NCBI GenBank assembly: GCA_037976565.1
Contig: CP137671.1
Span: forward strand, 13,453,229-13,517,228
Source of the DNA: Mesocentrotus franciscanus
Lineage: Eukaryota > Echinodermata > Echinoidea > Camarodonta > Strongylocentrotidae
Length of the DNA stretch: 64,000 bases
Direction: 5' to 3'
In this document: piece after piece, positions 12,448-24,115 of the stretch
How the letters are laid out: each line of letters opens with the position of its first letter
How positions within the stretch are numbered: position 1 is the first letter of the stretch
The notes under the pieces: generated by a model
Database searches by the model: none
Told to the model about the DNA's origin: nothing
Seen by the model: the letters and a program-made list of their open reading frames with translations, nothing else
Made by a program: the position numbers and the translations under genes

Positions 12448-12789
12448 ATTTAATCAAGTAATGATGTATACATAACAAGTGGTAAGATCATGAAATGTCA
12501 AATTTAACGATGATTATATTATAATCATTGGAATAATCGTAACTGAATGAAAATACAACACATTCACCTTCCCACTGTATAATGACAGGTTGTGTGCTGC
12601 TTGTTATTACAAATATGTGTACCATGTAAAATACAACAAACCTGATGTTTATATCCGCCATGACACCAAGAGAAAATTACGCTACAAAGCGTTTTAAGCG
12701 CTAGTAAGGATTATCACTAAACTTTCGGAAATTAATAAAGAGAAGTATGACGAAGCATTCCGGAGATCTCAAAATTCAATGTCTAATCA
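12448..12789. repeat. Flanking segment paralogous to 50655-50762 plus 51981-52150
   Basis: Sequence such as 'gtggtaagatcatg', 'ggaataatcgtaactgaatg' and 'attatcactaaactttcgg' recurs in the same order at 50.66-50.76 kb and 51.98-52.13 kb. Here the two parts are contiguous ('tataatgacagg'); at 50.8 kb they are split by 1.2 kb of inserted MITEs. This is an empty site. Confidence 0.85.
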
Positions 12790-13582
12790 GAATGCGCTGC
12801 CACTAAAAAAAAAAGTCATTTAAAAAACGAGACTTAATTTGCGGGAGTTTACAGCTGATTTATCACAACAAGCGAGCATTCAAATATAAGGTAGTTGCAT
12901 ATTTAGCAAGGCAAGATATTATACAATCAGTCGGTACCACGCACTTTTTACTTATAATTTTGATGACATCTGCTCTTAAAATAAAGATTTACAGACCCTT
13001 GTCGGTAAGTTCATATTTTTTGGGCACGGACGCAAAAGACTGCATGATTTTTGAGAAGGTGAACTAAGGTCACGCGCGAATTATGGTCACACCACCATGC
13101 AATGAAATATATAGTCATGGGACCTCAATTTGCTTTGAATGAAACCACAGTATGGTTGTGTGACCGTAGTTCGCGCGTGACCTTAGTTTGCTATCTCAAA
13201 AATTGGTAAGATTTCGAAAATATGATATCCCTAATGGACAAAGAAACATAATTTACCCGGAGACGGAATTTTCTTTGGATTTGGGTGTGAAATTATGAAA
13301 ATATTGACAAAATATTGGCCAATTTTGCAGTCATTTTCGTCCGTTCCGAAAAAAATATTAACTTACCGATAAGGGTCTGGAAATTTTCATTTTGAGAGCA
13401 GATATCTTCAAATTGTAAGTAAAAAGTTGTACCAACTGATTGTATGATATTTTGCCTTGCAAATTATGAAGTTATCTTATATCTGATGGATCGCATTTTT
13501 TGATAAATCAGCTGTTAACCCCCGTGCGCGAAGTAGTTAGGTCTCGTTGTTTTCATGACTTTTTCGTGTTGCAGCGCGCACA
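12790..13582. repeat. Large foldback (inverted repeat) element
   Basis: The left arm (about 12790-13035) and right arm (about 13340-13582) are imperfect reverse complements. Shared pieces include 'acagctgatttatca', 'gcaaggca', 'acaatcagt', 'agacccttgtcggtaagtt' and the outer 'gcgctgc'. An inner palindrome uses 'ctaaggtcacgcgcgaa' (13066-13082) against its complement near 13168-13186. No coding capacity is seen. A non-autonomous DNA element is the likely nature; I saw no clear target duplication. Confidence 0.8.
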
Positions 13583-14112
13583 CCGATCCAACATCGACAT
13601 TTTACATCGCGATATTTCCGAAATCCTTTGACGAAATTTGTTCTAGTTGAAACAATTTGTAGAAAAAAAATGTTGCCGTCTATTTGGAAATAATTGAAAT
13701 AGATAAATTTGTTTAGAATATGAAAAATCATGGATCGAATATCATATTTTGTAATAATGTCAAAAATCTCCGCGAACTATGGTCACCCCATCATACATAA
13801 GTTCAGCCAAACAGTGTAGTGCGCTGCTCAGTGTTTCCTTGCCATTCGAACTATACATGCAGTTCATAGCGCCTTAATAATGTACGCATCAGAAATACGC
13901 ATACGCGCATCTCCGTCGTGCAATATCACTTTTAGCCGTCACGGTGGGTTATCACTTTTTGATGGAAACCTTTTGTACGGTAGGAGTGTGAGGAAAGAAA
14001 AATACACGGTCACGTGGTGTCATTGCCTACATTCTTGAACCCGTTTTATAAAACAGAATAACAAATCAAGTTTCAGAGATACACCATGTTCCCAAGTATA
14101 CATACACACATC
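13583..14112. other. Gene-free interval
   Basis: Contains another 'gcgaactatggtcac' motif near 13773 matching the foldback interior, suggesting an older relative next to it. No gene is seen. Confidence 0.4.
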
Positions 14113-14434
14113 GGGTGGTATTCTGATAGCGCGAACTAAGTTAAGCTCGGCTTAACTAGTTCACACTTTTATGGAGTGCCTGTTGCCAACTCATTTTCCC
14201 TGTACAGATTATTTTAATCCTGCAATGAAAAGTGTCCAAAAAATTAATTTTGCAATGAAATGGGTAGAAAAAGATAATATGAGTATGAACTGAATTTCAA
14301 TAAAGTCTTTGGTAGATTATCTTTCTCATGAATATTGAAGGAGGAAGATGAAACCTAGCATTCCATAGAAGTGTGAACTAAAATTCTTGTTTAGTCTGGA
14401 CTTAGTCCCGGCTTAACTTAAGAGAATACCACCC
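14113..14434. mobile_element. MITE with GGGTGGTATTCT termini
   Basis: Ends in GGGTGGTATTCT and AGAATACCACCC. Subterminal sequence is also inverted: 'aagttaagctcggcttaac' and 'tatggagtgc' on the left against 'gcttaacttaag' and 'gcattccata' on the right. It is flanked by ATC on both sides, a possible 3-bp target duplication as in PIF/Harbinger elements. No ORF. Confidence 0.75.
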
Positions 14435-14574
14435 ATCATGTTTTAATGTGATTACAATTTAACGTGATTACTTTTTAATGATCTGATACATACAAAAATT
14501 ATAACGCTGATATAACAACTTATGTCCGCCAAAAGAAGGCTTATATCCCCGGCCCCGCCCCCATTCAGTGTTAT

Positions 14575-16018
14575 TTAGGGTACGCGTATGCATGTTCCCT
14601 CCTTTTGAAAGCACCCCCTATTAAAGTCCAGTGTGTAAAGTAAATCACTTCCGCTGTTTAAATTGCTATCAGAAGAAACTGAATACCACGTGGTTTTCTC
14701 ACTAGTTTCATTAGCATGTACCATGTTCACTGGCAAGAATCTATGGTTCTTTGCATCTGAATCGTTTATAGGTATTTCATACAAACCATCATCATGATCA
14801 TCATCGATTTCAAACTCGGATGGATTACTCTCCAATTGATTATTCGGATGTTGGTCTGTGTTCTTCCTCTCTGATTTGTTTTTGTACAATAAATTTTTGA
14901 TCAGCAGAGACACAAATGCCACTGTAAATGAAATGAGAAATATAACAAACACTGTAACAGCCACAACAATTGTAATAGTACGTCCATTCACCGTGTTCAC
15001 TGGACTGTCTTTTTCTTCATTGGGCTCACTTGATTTGTGTATGGTTACGACGGCCGATTCGGGACCTGTCGTATTTGACAAATGAGAATTTATCACGTCA
15101 GAAAAATAAGAAGAGCCACGATCCACTTTTGCAGTATTAACTTCAGTCGTGTATGTTGATTCAGTAGTAAAGTATTCAGTTAAATTTGGCCTATCCCGTT
15201 GAAGTTTGTAACTTCCAATTTCATGTGACGGAGCCTTTTCGACAAAAAAGGGTCATATTATTTGTAGATGGACCGGAAGCAGAAACTTCCGATGTATCTT
15301 CATTGATCAGCCGTCCATTTATATTAAAGTGATTTGTTGGGATAGTGATTTTGATAGGATCAATTAAGCAGTTCAACTGTTCATTATGAAACACAACCTT
15401 ACTTGTCACTACGCATGCGATATTGTCTTGTAGCATTTCGTGAGTCTCATGAATTTCTCGAGTGAGAACCCTCAAGTTTCTTACTGGTCTTGTTTCCGCA
15501 TCAATGATATAACGACGACCCCCAAATGTCAGTTCCATATCAACAGGAGGATTACAAGAAAACACTGAGCGTTTTAAAATCACAATATTTTCCTTGTGTC
15601 GTAGAGTTGGTGTCTGTTTGCCACAAGTTATTTCATTTTTTGTTAGGAAACATTGGACTATCGCCCACGCACTTTTAGTCTCTTGGCATCTCACTGGACC
15701 GGTTTCCACCGTGACTGTACATGAAACAAAATAGTCCTCTCTCTTGACAGCAGCAAATGTGGACACAATTACCTGATTGTCTTCATAATTATTTTTCACT
15801 CTTCCGTTTTTATTTTGATACACATCCCAGGTTAGGGAATGGGTGCGATTGTCAAATGCCGCCAAAGCGCATATAAAGACAGCATCCTCATCTTGTTTGA
15901 CTAAAAAGTCGTCTGGCGAAATTAAAAATCGACTCGATAATGCATTACATGGAGACGTACCGAATCAATATACTTTGGGTAAATGAAATATACATAACGC
16001 AATATTTAAGATATGCAT
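14575..16018 (-). pseudogene. IgSF receptor A2: two Ig-like domains, Ser/Thr stalk, TM, cytoplasmic tail (two lesions)
   Basis: Paralogue of A1. Translation from ATG 16018 gives a signal peptide (MHILNIALCIFHLPK), then an in-frame TGA at 15967-15965. Domain 1 follows (AVFICAL, LTWDVY, YFVSCTV), joined through NEITCG to domain 2 (SVFSCNPP, DNIACVV), which ends in EQLNC. The frame breaks in a T6 run at about 15250 and resumes in the adjacent frame: a Thr/Ser-rich stalk, a transmembrane segment (14979-14895, TVFVIFLISFTVAFVSLL) and a tail of about 90 residues with GLYEIP, WYSV and LLYTLDF tyrosines, ending at TAA 14575. Deleting one T restores a continuous frame, so the gene is either recently lost or slightly mis-sequenced. 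It is shorter than A1 by two Ig domains. Confidence 0.8.
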
Positions 16019-17066
16019 GCGAAAGCTGGGCGCCATTTCGTCATCTCTGAATCCCGAATGACAGGAAGAAATTGAACGAGAGTCTTATGAACTCCCCTGG
16101 ATATACCTTCATTTAATAAACTTTTCATGCATATTAATTTTTCTTTCCTGTCACACTCGAAAACTGAAGAGGTTTTGTAAACTACGCAATTACTCTTACA
16201 CCAGAGACATGTCACTGGTTTCACTTACACACATAATTGTGTGTATTGTACATGATTTATGTTGGAGATCCTTGCACTTGGAGACTGGGTTTAGTGTTTA
16301 CATGGGTTAGTTGTAACAGAAGCAATTTCTCTAAAACTGTACATGAGAGGGATATATGGGCTATAGCAGATTAAAACGTATAACCAACAATGATCACATG
16401 TGAAGTTTGACGGTGGTGGCGCATAAGGTCACGGGGGCAAATCACTAAAACACTTTTTCAACTCTCTGAGTGACGTTTTGATCAGTTCGACGATTTCATA
16501 TTGTACCAAAGGTGTGTTGACCCTTCCAGATATAGGACATTTCTTAAATTCAGTGTTTGTTGAGTGCTTTAGGTAGGAGTATGGGTGGTTAAAGCTCAAG
16601 TGTTTTCATCTCTTAAGTGTTTTATTTATGAAAAAACCCTGTTGGGGGTAAATTGTTAATGCTTAACAACTAACCTCACTCACTCGCACAAACACACACA
16701 CAAACAGACACCACATACGAATGTACGAATAGACTAACATATATTTTGGATAACCAAACAATACATTGCTCTAATATACACTATTTTAGATGTATCAACA
16801 TCCCTCATAATGGTGTACTTCCGCCATCATCAGGGGATCTTGTAACAGTTGTTGGCGGTTTTTGAATCCCTCGTCTATAGTATGACCAAATAGAAAGTCT
16901 AAGCTGTTAACTGTTTTAAATAAAGTTAATTTGAAACTTTATCTCAAGCTGAAAATTCATGGATTTTATCATTGCGTTTGAATGATATGCGTCATAATGT
17001 AAGGTTTGTAACAACAAGACCCGGTCTCCCCTACTCAATAACCAGTTGACATGATCAGATCTATGA
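16019..17066. other. 5' flank of A2, no gene seen
   Basis: A 72-codon minus frame at 16006-16224 overlaps the A2 start in another frame and has no recognisable domain. A short CA-rich stretch lies at 16685-16705. The right end (16981-17066) is one arm of a direct repeat with 18149-18222. Confidence 0.4.
16981..17066. repeat. Direct repeat arm 1 (partner 18149-18222)
   Basis: Shares 'gtcataatgtaa', 'gtttgtaacaac', 'agacccggt' and 'accagttgacatgat' with 18149-18222. The pair flanks a LINE remnant. Confidence 0.8.
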
Positions 17067-17279
17067 TAAGTTTTATTTTAAAAATATTTTAAAATATTAT
17101 AAACATTGCAATGATTTAGTTGCATTATTGAATAAATTTGACACTTTGAACATGATTGAAGGTAAAACTAATTCTTTGTGACATGTGAAAAATGATAGGC
17201 TTATTGAAAAGCGTGGCTTGTCATAATAAGCCACTCTTAAAACTTATGTACGTGTTTTTATATGTTGATACAAGTAATT

Positions 17280-18110
17280 ATTTATAACCATCATTTAGTA
17301 TGAAGCTGTGTGGTGTTTTTAAAGTGTTTAACAAGAGAAATGACGAGGACAGGGTGCAAGGGTAAATGAAAATAGGTAAATAAATGTAGAAACACAGTGA
17401 AAAACAATCTAAAGATTGATGTGTCCTAACTTTGAAGAGAAAAGCAGGCGTAAGTATGAAAATTTTTAAAAATAATTTGAGAGTCACGATATCACGGAGT
17501 AGAGCCTCTAGATGGTGAAATGTTATTAGGAGATTAAGCAGTCTGGGGCCGAGGAAGGATAGAACGACGATTTATGCATACGATGTTTTGTATTCATTTA
17601 GCAGAGACAATTTTAGTTGTATTTTTAAAGATGTGAGCTTTTTTGTAAAGTTTAAGGGTTTTATTAATATTTTTTTTATAATTTGGTCCAGTATAGGTAA
17701 TCATTTTTTGAGCAACGGCTGTTCATGTCAAGGGAAAATGGTATTGATTTTGCAGTGCTTGTCCTGTAGGATAAGGGTGTATTTGTCCTGTAGGATAAGG
17801 GTGTATTTCATTATTTCTAGTGAAGATTGAGGTGATGGCAGATGGGAGTTCGTTGTTAGATAGTTGGAGCATGTTTAGGAGGTAAAGATCATATATTTTA
17901 AGTAGTTTGTTTTTAAGCAATATGGGTACTGTATGTCAGCGGAATGAACTTTTTCTTCCATGCTTAGAACTCGTTTTAGCAGTAGTAACATTCTGTTTGA
18001 TTGTGTTATTTGTGAGTTACCCCGAGATAGGATTCCAGAGTTTAGATAAGGAAGAATGAGAGTCGAATACAGGATTAAAGCAATTTGTGTGGAAAATGTG
18101 TCTTTAGCTC
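17280..18110 (-). mobile_element. LINE reverse-transcriptase C-terminal remnant
   Basis: On the minus strand the translation reads LILPYLNSGIL near 18080-18040, then NKLLKIYDLYLLNMLQ (17915-17865) and NNELPSAITSIFTRN (17857-17813), the region after the RT palm in CR1/L2-group elements. A 20-bp unit 'tgtcctgtaggataagggtg' is duplicated at 17760-17800. Decayed, with several frame breaks. Confidence 0.65.
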
Positions 18111-18148
18111 ATTGACTACACCGATGTTTTGATATATGCGTTATATGT

Positions 18149-18222
18149 GCGTCATAATGTAATGTTTGTAACAACTAGACCCGGTATCCTCTACACAATG
18201 ACCAGTTGACATGATAAGATCA
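18149..18222. repeat. Direct repeat arm 2 (partner 16981-17066)
   Basis: Second arm of the direct repeat. Differences between arms are scattered substitutions, so this is not a simple target-site duplication. Confidence 0.8.
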
Positions 18223-20224
18223 ATATTCAGTATTATATAAAAATGAAAAACCTATAAGACTATAGGAAGTGGCTATAATTAGCAAAACCCCAAGATTTAC
18301 AATATACAAAAGTTCAACTACAATATACCAAAGTTCAACTACAATGAATATATACATACAGAATCAGATATCTAACAAATATTAGAAATAATACAACCTG
18401 TGTTTGGAATGTACAGAGTGAATATGTATAGGTTTTCCCGCCCGATTTCATATATTTGTCAATCAAATCAATTAAGGTGCAATCAAAATCACGCATTATC
18501 ATCTTCCGATCGATATCGGTCTTTCAAATTTAAAATTCAGGCAATGGAATTCATTTGGAGACACGCGAATTAGTTTATGAACATCCCAATTAATTCATTG
18601 GAAAGACTATTTCATTTTAGGGCGTTCCAATATTTGTTATCCGCATTCCGTTATCCCCCCAGCGAGGTTTCGAATCACACCCAGAATGGTCCAGAACTTT
18701 ATCCCGATTAGTACGCACGCACAATTCGGGAATGATCGGGACCATTCTGGGTGCAATTGCTGACTGTATGCGAGCCCCTTAATGCACTTATTTACACATG
18801 CTTGCCCTTTCATGTATTTGAATGACTGAAGAAAAGCCGAGGCAATCGGAATCTGATTTTGAATGCCTTTAAAAAAAATTTATGCTCCGAGTTAAAATGC
18901 GAACGACTCGTTTGAAATAACAGTTGCATGGATAATTAATTCGAACGAGTGAAAATGAAATTGAATGACCATTTGTTAAATCGTATGCTCCTTATTTAGA
19001 TTAACTTGACTCATTTGAAGCGCTTGTTGCATGAATAACGAATTTGAACGAACGGGAATGAATTTGAAGGCTCTTAACAATTAACCGAATAACCAATTTG
19101 CAATATTGAGCGGAAAGACATCACTTAAACAAAAAATTTGTTTGATACTTTTATGAAAATCACACCTGACATCTATAATAATTCGATTAACTGGGATTGA
19201 TATACAATTGATAATATACCTATTTATAGTGAAAGCATTACTAGGTGACCTGTGTTTTTATCGTACAGAATCACACTCAAATTCAAGATATAGCTTTAGA
19301 ACAAAGAAGGTTGCCAAATAAACATCAGGAAAATTCAAAAGCCTTCAATCTTCACCTGTTTTTGGTGGAGCACTTGTGGTGTGATATTGATGGCGCTACA
19401 TCACACCACAAGTACTCTACCCCAAAAGAAGCCCATTCACATTAGAGTCATGCATGAAGACACTCCCTCTTCAGTTTTTACATAGACAAATAAAACAATG
19501 TCACGCGAAGTCGAGAATCTAAACAGGCTTTATTCCATTCAATTTATTTTTAAATGATCAATTTATTGCACCAGATTGAATTTGACATACTATACTTTAA
19601 GATTGAAAATGAATGCTAAATCATTATGCATTGAAAATTCACACGCTCGCACCCCCCCTACACACACACTACAAAATATATATAATTATATATTATTGTC
19701 CTCCCTTTTGGAAATGCAAAGGTTGGGAAAATGTTTCTGGCTTAGAAAGCCAATTATGCCTGTGGCTTCGGCAACAACAGATTAAATTGACCGACATATT
19801 GACAAATTATTAACCTTCATTGATTAATTTCTTTGTCGAGTGCAGGTGAGGTTTGAATAATGAAAAACCGCATGCGTCAGCTGGATCCAAGCAAATAATT
19901 TGAGATACATGCATAGAATAAGTTAGAATAATTGTAAAGGATTGTAATGATATAACCTATAATAACCTTTATGCCCATTCACAATTTTTCGCTATATTGT
20001 CCAGTTTTTAACAATCCGAGGCCTAGAATCTTTATTTGCAGTTAATACAGAGAATGTCCAAAAATCTAGACAAACCTACCATTTTATTTATATTTATCTA
20101 ACAAAAACTCCAAATTGCATAGAGCAAGGGAGTGTAGATTTGCAGGATTTATATTCAATACCAATTTCAATTTCACTATGTTTAAAAAGGATCTGAATAT
20201 TTTTGTTCTTCTTCTTCTGTCCTT
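18223..20224. other. Gene-free AT-rich interval
   Basis: Contains a short tandem 'aagttcaactacaatata' (18306-18345) and an inverted repeat, 'cacccagaatggtcc' (18678-18692) against 'ggaccattctgggtg' (18738-18752). The small plus-strand frames at 19245 and 19576 have no recognisable domain. No gene is called. Confidence 0.5.
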
Positions 20225-20600
20225 CTTCTGTTAATATTCAACGGGCTATGCAGCCTATCACGAAGATACGTATAGGAAGATTACCAGTTTTGTATGGAGG
20301 ACACTAAACACCGGGGTTACACCCTACTCTAGTGTAGCGTATTAACGGCATAAGGCGTGACTCTCCCACACACGGGGCCTCCAGTTATTGAATGTAGTTG
20401 GTCCGAGGGACGGAGTGTTTTCCCCTGAACCCGAGCTTGCACCGAGAACAGAGTGGAGGGGCGCGCCTAAACACAACGAGGGGACAATCATTTTTCCAAT
20501 GTTGTCTGCTCAGCGCGGGACTCAAACCCACGCGCATGACGAAAGTCACGAGAGTTAGACCGATCGCGACGATCCGATCGCGCCACACCGCCTCCTCTAC
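20225..20600 (-). mobile_element. tRNA-derived SINE of a second family
   Basis: On the minus strand a tRNA-like head runs from 'gaggcggtgtggcgcgatcg' (A-box-like TGGCGCGATCGG) to the B-box-like GGTTTGAGTCC (plus positions 20518-20528). It continues through a body to a short A/T 3' end near 20230. The body differs from the other SINEs in the window. Confidence 0.6.
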
Positions 20601-20775
20601 ACATAATATATAACTAGAAAAAATACTTGATACTGAAGTAAAGTATGCAATTAATGAAATCAAAGAGTATACTTTTTTATGTCCTAAATTATGGAGGGGG
20701 GATATTTTTCTCCGTTTTTAATGTTTTTTTTTTTTTAACTTTAAAACATACTAAACAAATTAAGATCAAAAATAG

Positions 20776-21654
20776 TCACACAAATAAGTAAAATGGAATT
20801 CCGATTACTGTGGTCGCTATTTCAAATGAACTCCATTTATAATAAGAGATTTTCATTGCACTTTCGGCTGCAGTATCAACTGAAGGTTTAGTTATCAGCT
20901 CAGGAGAATAATGGGTTTCGTCTCTTTGGTTATCACTAACAAACGCCGATGAAGGTGATGCTGTAAAGTGTGAACGATGATCAATATCTTTCCCTGGTAA
21001 GATGGAGTCAGTGCATCCAGTGACATGAATACGTTTGGATATTTGAACGGTGCAACAATGCATGGATTGTCTCTTCTTTTTCCAGATTTCTTGGCTTAAT
21101 GCATTATTTTGTCTCTTGGGAATTGCTATCACGTCATCTTGGAAACAAAGCAATTTGCCCGGAATATTTCCTTCTAAAGCGGAACATTTCACGACATCCC
21201 ACATTTCTGCTAATTCACTTTCAACGTCAGCGTTGTTTCGGATCTCACATTTAGCTTTGCCTGGTGGATACCTAACAATGAGACTAACACCTTTAGATTG
21301 GTGTAATAAGCCTATTTTGTAGATTGCAGAACAAAAATATGTTCCTCCGTCATCACGCGAAACGTTGCGTATTATAACGTGTACTACAGTAACTGCAATA
21401 TTGTCACCTTCGAGTTCTTCTACCGTAACATTAATCCGTGCCAGCTGCCCTTCGTGTAGTCCCACATTGGTGAAATCTCCATTACGGTAAAAGGCCTCTC
21501 GGCTTCCATGTTGAATTTCGAAAGAAGACAAATATACGTTTTCAAAAGATAATTGAAAATCAGCAGTTTGACTTTCATGAACAAATATTACGTTATCACA
21601 TAAACATTGCATAGGTAATATGAGAAGAAAGATGAAGAAACGACTGAAATCCAT
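20776..21654 (-). CDS. IgSF protein B1: V-like domain, Cys-rich second domain, C-terminal hydrophobic anchor
   Basis: Intact 292-residue single-exon ORF. Signal peptide 1-19 (FFIFLLILPMQCLC). The V-like domain runs to about 130 and ends with the classic F-strand DDGGTYFC (Cys108), but the B-strand position reads FQLSF, so the usual first Cys is missing. The linker RYPP leads to a second domain with Cys136, 157, 170, the doublet 200-201 and Cys214. A Ser/Thr-rich stalk (220-275) and a hydrophobic C terminus (277-292) with no cytoplasmic tail suggest a GPI anchor or simple membrane tether. B2 shares the Cys spacing. Function is unknown; a cell-surface recognition role is inference. Confidence 0.82.
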   Translation of the reverse strand: MDFSRFFIFLLILPMQCLCDNVIFVHESQTADFQLSFENVYLSSFEIQHGSREAFYRNGDFTNVGLHEGQLARINVTVEELEGDNIAVTVVHVIIRNVSRDDGGTYFCSAIYKIGLLHQSKGVSLIVRYPPGKAKCEIRNNADVESELAEMWDVVKCSALEGNIPGKLLCFQDDVIAIPKRQNNALSQEIWKKKRQSMHCCTVQISKRIHVTGCTDSILPGKDIDHRSHFTASPSSAFVSDNQRDETHYSPELITKPSVDTAAESAMKISYYKWSSFEIATTVIGIPFYLFV

Positions 21655-22800
21655 ATTCCCCTTTTGCGTCTTTTAGTCCTAGCCTAGGAGCGTTGGTAAG
21701 CCGTTTCTTAAGACGAATCGTGATCTTGATAATCTGTGATGAACAGAAATGAAATAAATACACAATGATAATAACCCAATTGATGTTATGCTTATTCCTT
21801 GTAATACATCTATATAATATGTCAGGATAATAGGAATAAAATTTATAAATAGCATGCTGATCTTCGTATTTAGAATGAATACGTACTTTCTTTGGTATTG
21901 GAAACCTTCAGCTCCTGAAGAATACCGTGGCGTTTTTCAGTACTATGAATCGGTTTAAACTAGCTGATTACGGGTAGAATAATCTTGCACCGTTTAATAT
22001 TTACATTGGCATGCTCAAATGAAATCTGAAAGAAAAATCACAATTCAATTTCAGTTAAAAAGAATCGCGTGCAATATTTCTCTTATCGATGATCAGAGGT
22101 CATCGCCGTAATAAAGATTGCAGGTTGATAATAGAGCTCGAAGGTCTATTGATAAACAAAATAAAATGTGATATTTCAGATTTGTAATTTCATAATTATA
22201 GGCACATGAGATTCGTTTGCACGTTCTAGATTATAAAATTCAATTGGACAATCTGTATTCCTAAACGTAACAAAATGCGGGGTATTAGATATACAATTAC
22301 CATCCAACTTTATTTAAGTCGATTCACATGAACAATTTTGTAATTTCGGGCCTTCTGTCAACATTTTTGAAAATAACAGTCAGGTGAACCCTTAAAAATC
22401 TAGAAGGCCCAAGAGACTGACAATTTTGGTCTCATTCGACGGTCAGGTGGGCCTTTTTGTTACTTTAGATAGTCCACTAGACCGACAGACCACGAGGCGA
22501 CGACTCACGAGACCGATATGGATACTTTTCAATGAATGTCGTATTAAATAGCTCTTCTTTTTACCCCCTTTTTTACTTTTGTTTGCGTATTTCTACGTAT
22601 TTATCGTTTTATCGCATTTTCATTTTATACTTTGCATTTTTATATTTCACCTCTTCTTTCACAGGCTCTCTTTTCCCTTCATGCTCTCTACGACGTGCGG
22701 AACTGATATGAACCATTTGGAAGACAAAAAGCATTCCAGAGTGAAAGCTAGAAGTACCAACATGGCACATAATTTCATTAAAACAAAATAGAAACATTTG
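21655..22800. other. 5' flank of B1, no gene seen
   Basis: AT-rich. No further coding region or recognisable promoter element could be supported. The flank resembles that of B2 only weakly if at all. Confidence 0.4.
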
Positions 22801-22810
22801 AATAAACAAA

Positions 22811-22975
22811 TCCAGTGGGGGATCCAGGAGGGCGAATCGGCCCCCACATTTTTGGCCGCCTAAAAAAAAAGGGAGAAAAGATTGAGAAAACAAGATAAAA
22901 GAGAAGAAGAGAGGAAATGTAAAATGAGAGAGAGTGGGAAAGAGAGAGAGAGAAAGAGAAACAAAATGAAATTAA
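22811..22975. repeat. hAT-like terminal fragment followed by a GA-rich tract
   Basis: 'ccagtgggggatccaggagggcg' resembles the CAGGGGCGGATCCAGG-type end at 38265. It is followed by a purine-rich run with GAGA microsatellite. No matching opposite end was found. Confidence 0.4.
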
Positions 22976-23277
22976 CCACAACAAAAACGCTACCCTGAGT
23001 AACGGGTCGGCAACTATGCATAATTCGCACATAAATGTATACATTCTAACGAAATGAAATGATATGGGAGTCGTGTATTTCAAGTAGAAAATTACAATGT
23101 CTATCCCTCGTGATGGCCTTTTGAAGGTTTTCAATTGTTAAAAACTCAAGAGCGTCAGGTGCTCTGCAACTGCAACCCCAAACAAGGGGACCTAATGGAC
23201 CCCAATATATAGATAGAAGTGGTTCCCCTCTACCTAATCCAAGCGAACCCTTTGTTCTATAAAGTTGTCCTTAGGAG

Positions 23278-23278
23278 G

Positions 23279-23319
<41 letters not shown>

Positions 23320-23332
23320 TGAGAGAGAGAAA
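23278..23332. repeat. (GT)n / (GA)n microsatellite
   Basis: About 17 GT units followed by 'tatgtgtgtgagagagaga'. Simple repeat. Confidence 0.95.
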
Positions 23333-23934
23333 AGGAACTGATTTCCAACGAAGAGGCAGTGCACTTTTAAAGGCATATATTACATTTCTATCGCTCAAGA
23401 TGGCTATCTTGAAGGTTCTGAATTGCTAGAACTCAAACGTATTTCGTCATGATCATGGTCTTTTGATTGAGATCTTACTTGCAATTATCCAGGCACATTA
23501 TAGTGTATATATCAAGCTGACATATTTTCTTTTGATTTGCTGTTAAATTATAATACGCCATTTTCTGAAATTATAACAGTTTGGTGATGCTGATGGTGCT
23601 CACAGCCAATTATAGCTGGTGATGGTATTTCATATTTATTAACATCTTCTTTGCATACTTCATCTTTTTCTTCGTACTGTTTCAATAGCAACGGCCTTCT
23701 ACTTTTTTACATGACCATCACTTCAAATCTTGCGGTTTCTTCATGATATTGGCGTTATTCCATAATATATTTTTTTTATGTAAGTGAATTTCTCTCGGTT
23801 GAAAAACGCTGGTTTAAAAAAACATTCAATAGATGAGTATTATCTGTAGATTTGGTGAAATTTACCCTGAGTTAGTTATTTCGAACGTCTTTGCGACTAT
23901 GTTCAAATTTGTGATGTTATTATCTTTGTTCTGA

Positions 23935-24115
23935 AAAAGATAAGCATTCATGTCTCCATACTGCGTACCCATTTACTTCATCTGGGTAGAGATTTGCAGA
24001 GGTTAACTTATGTCTTCCGAAAAGACATTACTGCCGTGGCAGGGATTCCAACTCCAGACCATGAGTTTCATGGTCTTGTGACTAATTCACTAAACTACTA
24101 CACAAGTATCATTCA
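23935..24115 (-). mobile_element. SINE fragment (block 1)
   Basis: Contains 'gtacccatttacttcatctgggtagag', a decayed 'tgtcttccgaaaagacatt' core and, on the minus strand, a tRNA-like head beginning 'gtgtagtagtttagtga'. The partner copy is at 57395-57625. Confidence 0.55.

Noticed and set aside
16006..16224. 72-codon minus-strand frame just upstream of A2
   Set aside because: Overlaps the A2 start in another frame and shows no similarity to the A1 N terminus.
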